This document shows positions 30,574 to 32,111 of a stretch of 32,111 nucleotides of DNA, one piece after another (the first letter of the stretch is position 1; each line of letters begins with the position of its first letter). Position numbers and translations under genes: made by a program. Below the pieces are notes generated by a model that was given only the letters and a program-made list of their open reading frames with translations, did no database searches and had not been told where the DNA came from. The stretch covers positions 1-32,111 of the forward strand of contig CAMWYI010000003.1 of the NCBI GenBank assembly GCA_947178455.1. Reading direction: 5' to 3'. The DNA is from an uncultured Alistipes sp. Lineage in GTDB: Bacteria; Bacteroidota; Bacteroidia; Bacteroidales; Rikenellaceae.

Positions 30574-32111
30574 ATGAAATACACGCTTTCAGAAATCGCC
30601 GCAGTCTGCGGAGGCCGGTTCACGGGCTGCGACCGCACGGTGCGCACGGTCGTCACGGACAGCCGTTCGCTCGCCTGCGAACTGGGTGCCGACCCGTTGT
30701 TCGTCGCCATGCGCGGCGCGAACCACGACTCGCACGACTTCATCGCCGAGATGTACGGACGCGGCGTGCGGGCCTTTTTGGTCGAACGGCCCGTCGACGA
30801 CCTGCCGGAGTGCGGATACGTGCTTGTAGAAAATGCGATAGAGGCTTTGCAGGCATTGGCCGTCGACTACCGCGCACGGTTTCGCGGCACGGTCGTGGGC
30901 ATCACCGGCTCGAACGGCAAAACCGTTATCAAGGAGTGGATTGCCGACGAACTGCCCGCCGGCACGAAATACTACCGCTCGCCCAAAAGCTACAATTCGC
31001 AGTTGGGCGTGCCGCTGTCGGTGCTGATGTTGGAGGGCGACGAAGAGCTGGCCATTTTCGAGGCGGGCATCTCGCAGCCCGGCGAAATGGAGCGGCTCGA
31101 ACGCATCATCCGGCCCGACGCAGTGCTGTTCACTTCGCTGGGCGACGCGCATCAGGAAAATTTTTCAGACTTGGATCAGAAGTGCGAGGAAAAGTTGTTG
31201 TTGGCCCGCCGCGCCCGACGCATCATCTACCACAGCCACTACGAAACGCTGAAACAGGGCATCGAGGAGCGTTTCGCCGACCGCCAGCTCGTCGATGCCG
31301 CCGCGTTCCCCGAAGCTCCGGCCTCGCTCATCGGCAATGCCGCCTCGCGCCGCAACGCCCAGCTGGTCGAAGCATTCTGCTCCGCAATGGGCTATCCGGC
31401 TCCCGTGTTCGCCGCCGCACCGACCGTCGCCATGCGCCTCGAAGTCAAGGAAGGCATCTACGATTCGGTATTGGTGAACGACGCCTACAACCTCGACCTC
31501 CATTCGCTCGCCCTCGCGCTCGACTACCTGCACAGCGTCGCGCTCGGACGCCGCCGCACGCTGGTGCTGTCCGACATTTCGCAAAGCGGGCTCGCGGACG
31601 ACGAACTCTATCGCCGCGTGGCCGACATGGTGGCCCATGCGGAAATCGACCGGCTCATCGGCATCGGCCCGAAACTGAAACGTTACGCCGCGCTGTTCGC
31701 GTGCGACAAGGAGTTTTTCGCCTCGACCGACGAGTGCATCGAGCGCATCGAACGCCGCGACGTGGCGGGACGCGCCGTGCTGCTCAAAGGCGCGCGCGAC
31801 TTCCGGTTCGAGAAGCTGGCCCACGCGCTGGCCCGCCGGAGCCATACGACCGTATTGGAAATCGACCTCGACGCGATGCGCCACAACCTCAACTATTTCC
31901 GCTCGAAACTGGCCCCGCAGACCAAACTGGTGGCGATGGTCAAGGCCAACTCCTACGGCGCGGGCGATTTCGAGGTGGCGCAGCTGTTGCAGCATCAGGT
32001 GTGGACTATCTGGCCGTCGCATTCGCCGACGAGGGGGTGCTGCTGCGCGAACGCGGCATCACGATGCCCGTCGTGGTGCTCAATGCCGATGCGGACAGCT
32101 TCGACCTGATG
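30574..32111 (+). CDS. MurF-alanine racemase fusion, cut by the right edge and with an apparent frameshift
   Basis: The first about 420 residues are MurF, which adds D-Ala-D-Ala to UDP-MurNAc-tripeptide in the cytoplasm. The Mur ATP loop GITGSNGKT (109-117, K116), NSQLGVPLSVL and the acidic IFEAGISQPGEMERL are present. An alanine racemase starts near residue 424 (VLEIDLDAMRHNLNYF), with the PLP lysine in MVKANSYGAG (K457). The fusion is known in Bacteroidota and would couple D-Ala supply with its use. After H474 (31993-31995) the frame turns to nonsense. Reading from 31998 in the -1 frame restores a good racemase (GVDYLAVAFADEGVLLRERG, then ITMPVVVLNAD) to the window end. One base, probably a G, is missing, through a sequencing error or mutation. 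Confidence 0.87.

Overview
The window is chromosomal DNA from a GC-rich member of the Bacteroidota, most like Alistipes/Rikenellaceae. The grounds are promoters of the Bacteroidota form (TTTG, about 20 bases, TAnnTTTG) in front of most transcription units, A-rich leaders in place of Shine-Dalgarno sequences, a lipoprotein with an Asp-rich surface-export signal after the lipobox Cys, an Oar-type TonB receptor, a compact V/A-type ATPase operon of the Bacteroidota type, and a MurF-alanine racemase fusion. The genus is inferred; no search was run.

Layout. A tRNA cut by the left edge (-) diverges from oadA-mscL (+), which ends at a strong terminator. Next come a TTTG/TATCTTTG promoter and about 240 bases that fold strongly and encode no protein, then a small surface lipoprotein (+). 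Two membrane proteins follow on the minus strand: a channel with an altered selectivity filter and an AI-2E-family permease. A second promoter-structure-terminator unit, probably a small RNA, precedes a large Oar-like TonB receptor (+), then pckA (+), and tRNA-Glu with rpsT (+). On the minus strand lie a structured leader, an unknown 85-residue protein and L-serine ammonia-lyase.

The minus-strand ATPase operon (20.9 to 13.3 kb) reads E, DUF2764, A, B, D, I, K. Its rotor subunit K keeps the sodium ligands of Enterococcus NtpK. tRNA-Gln (-) diverges from a nucleoside/proton symporter (+). An LptD-like outer-membrane protein (-) diverges, with overlapping promoters, from an envelope cluster on the plus strand: amidase, MlaD-like protein, MutS2, and the MurF-Alr fusion, which runs off the right edge.

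How it fits together. OadA and PckA both act at oxaloacetate, the branch point of succinate/propionate fermentation. OadA could feed a sodium-pumping decarboxylase, and the V-ATPase looks sodium-coupled, so sodium bioenergetics is a plausible theme. The right third is envelope biogenesis: LPS insertion, lipid transport, and peptidoglycan synthesis and hydrolysis.

The most unusual content is non-coding: the structured RNA at 2.69-2.92 kb with a 9-bp pseudoknot-like pairing, the small-RNA unit at 5.35-5.50 kb, the leader of the serine-deaminase operon, and 11-bp phased repeats of one motif in three intergenic regions. The murF-alr gene has an apparent one-base deletion near 31,995.
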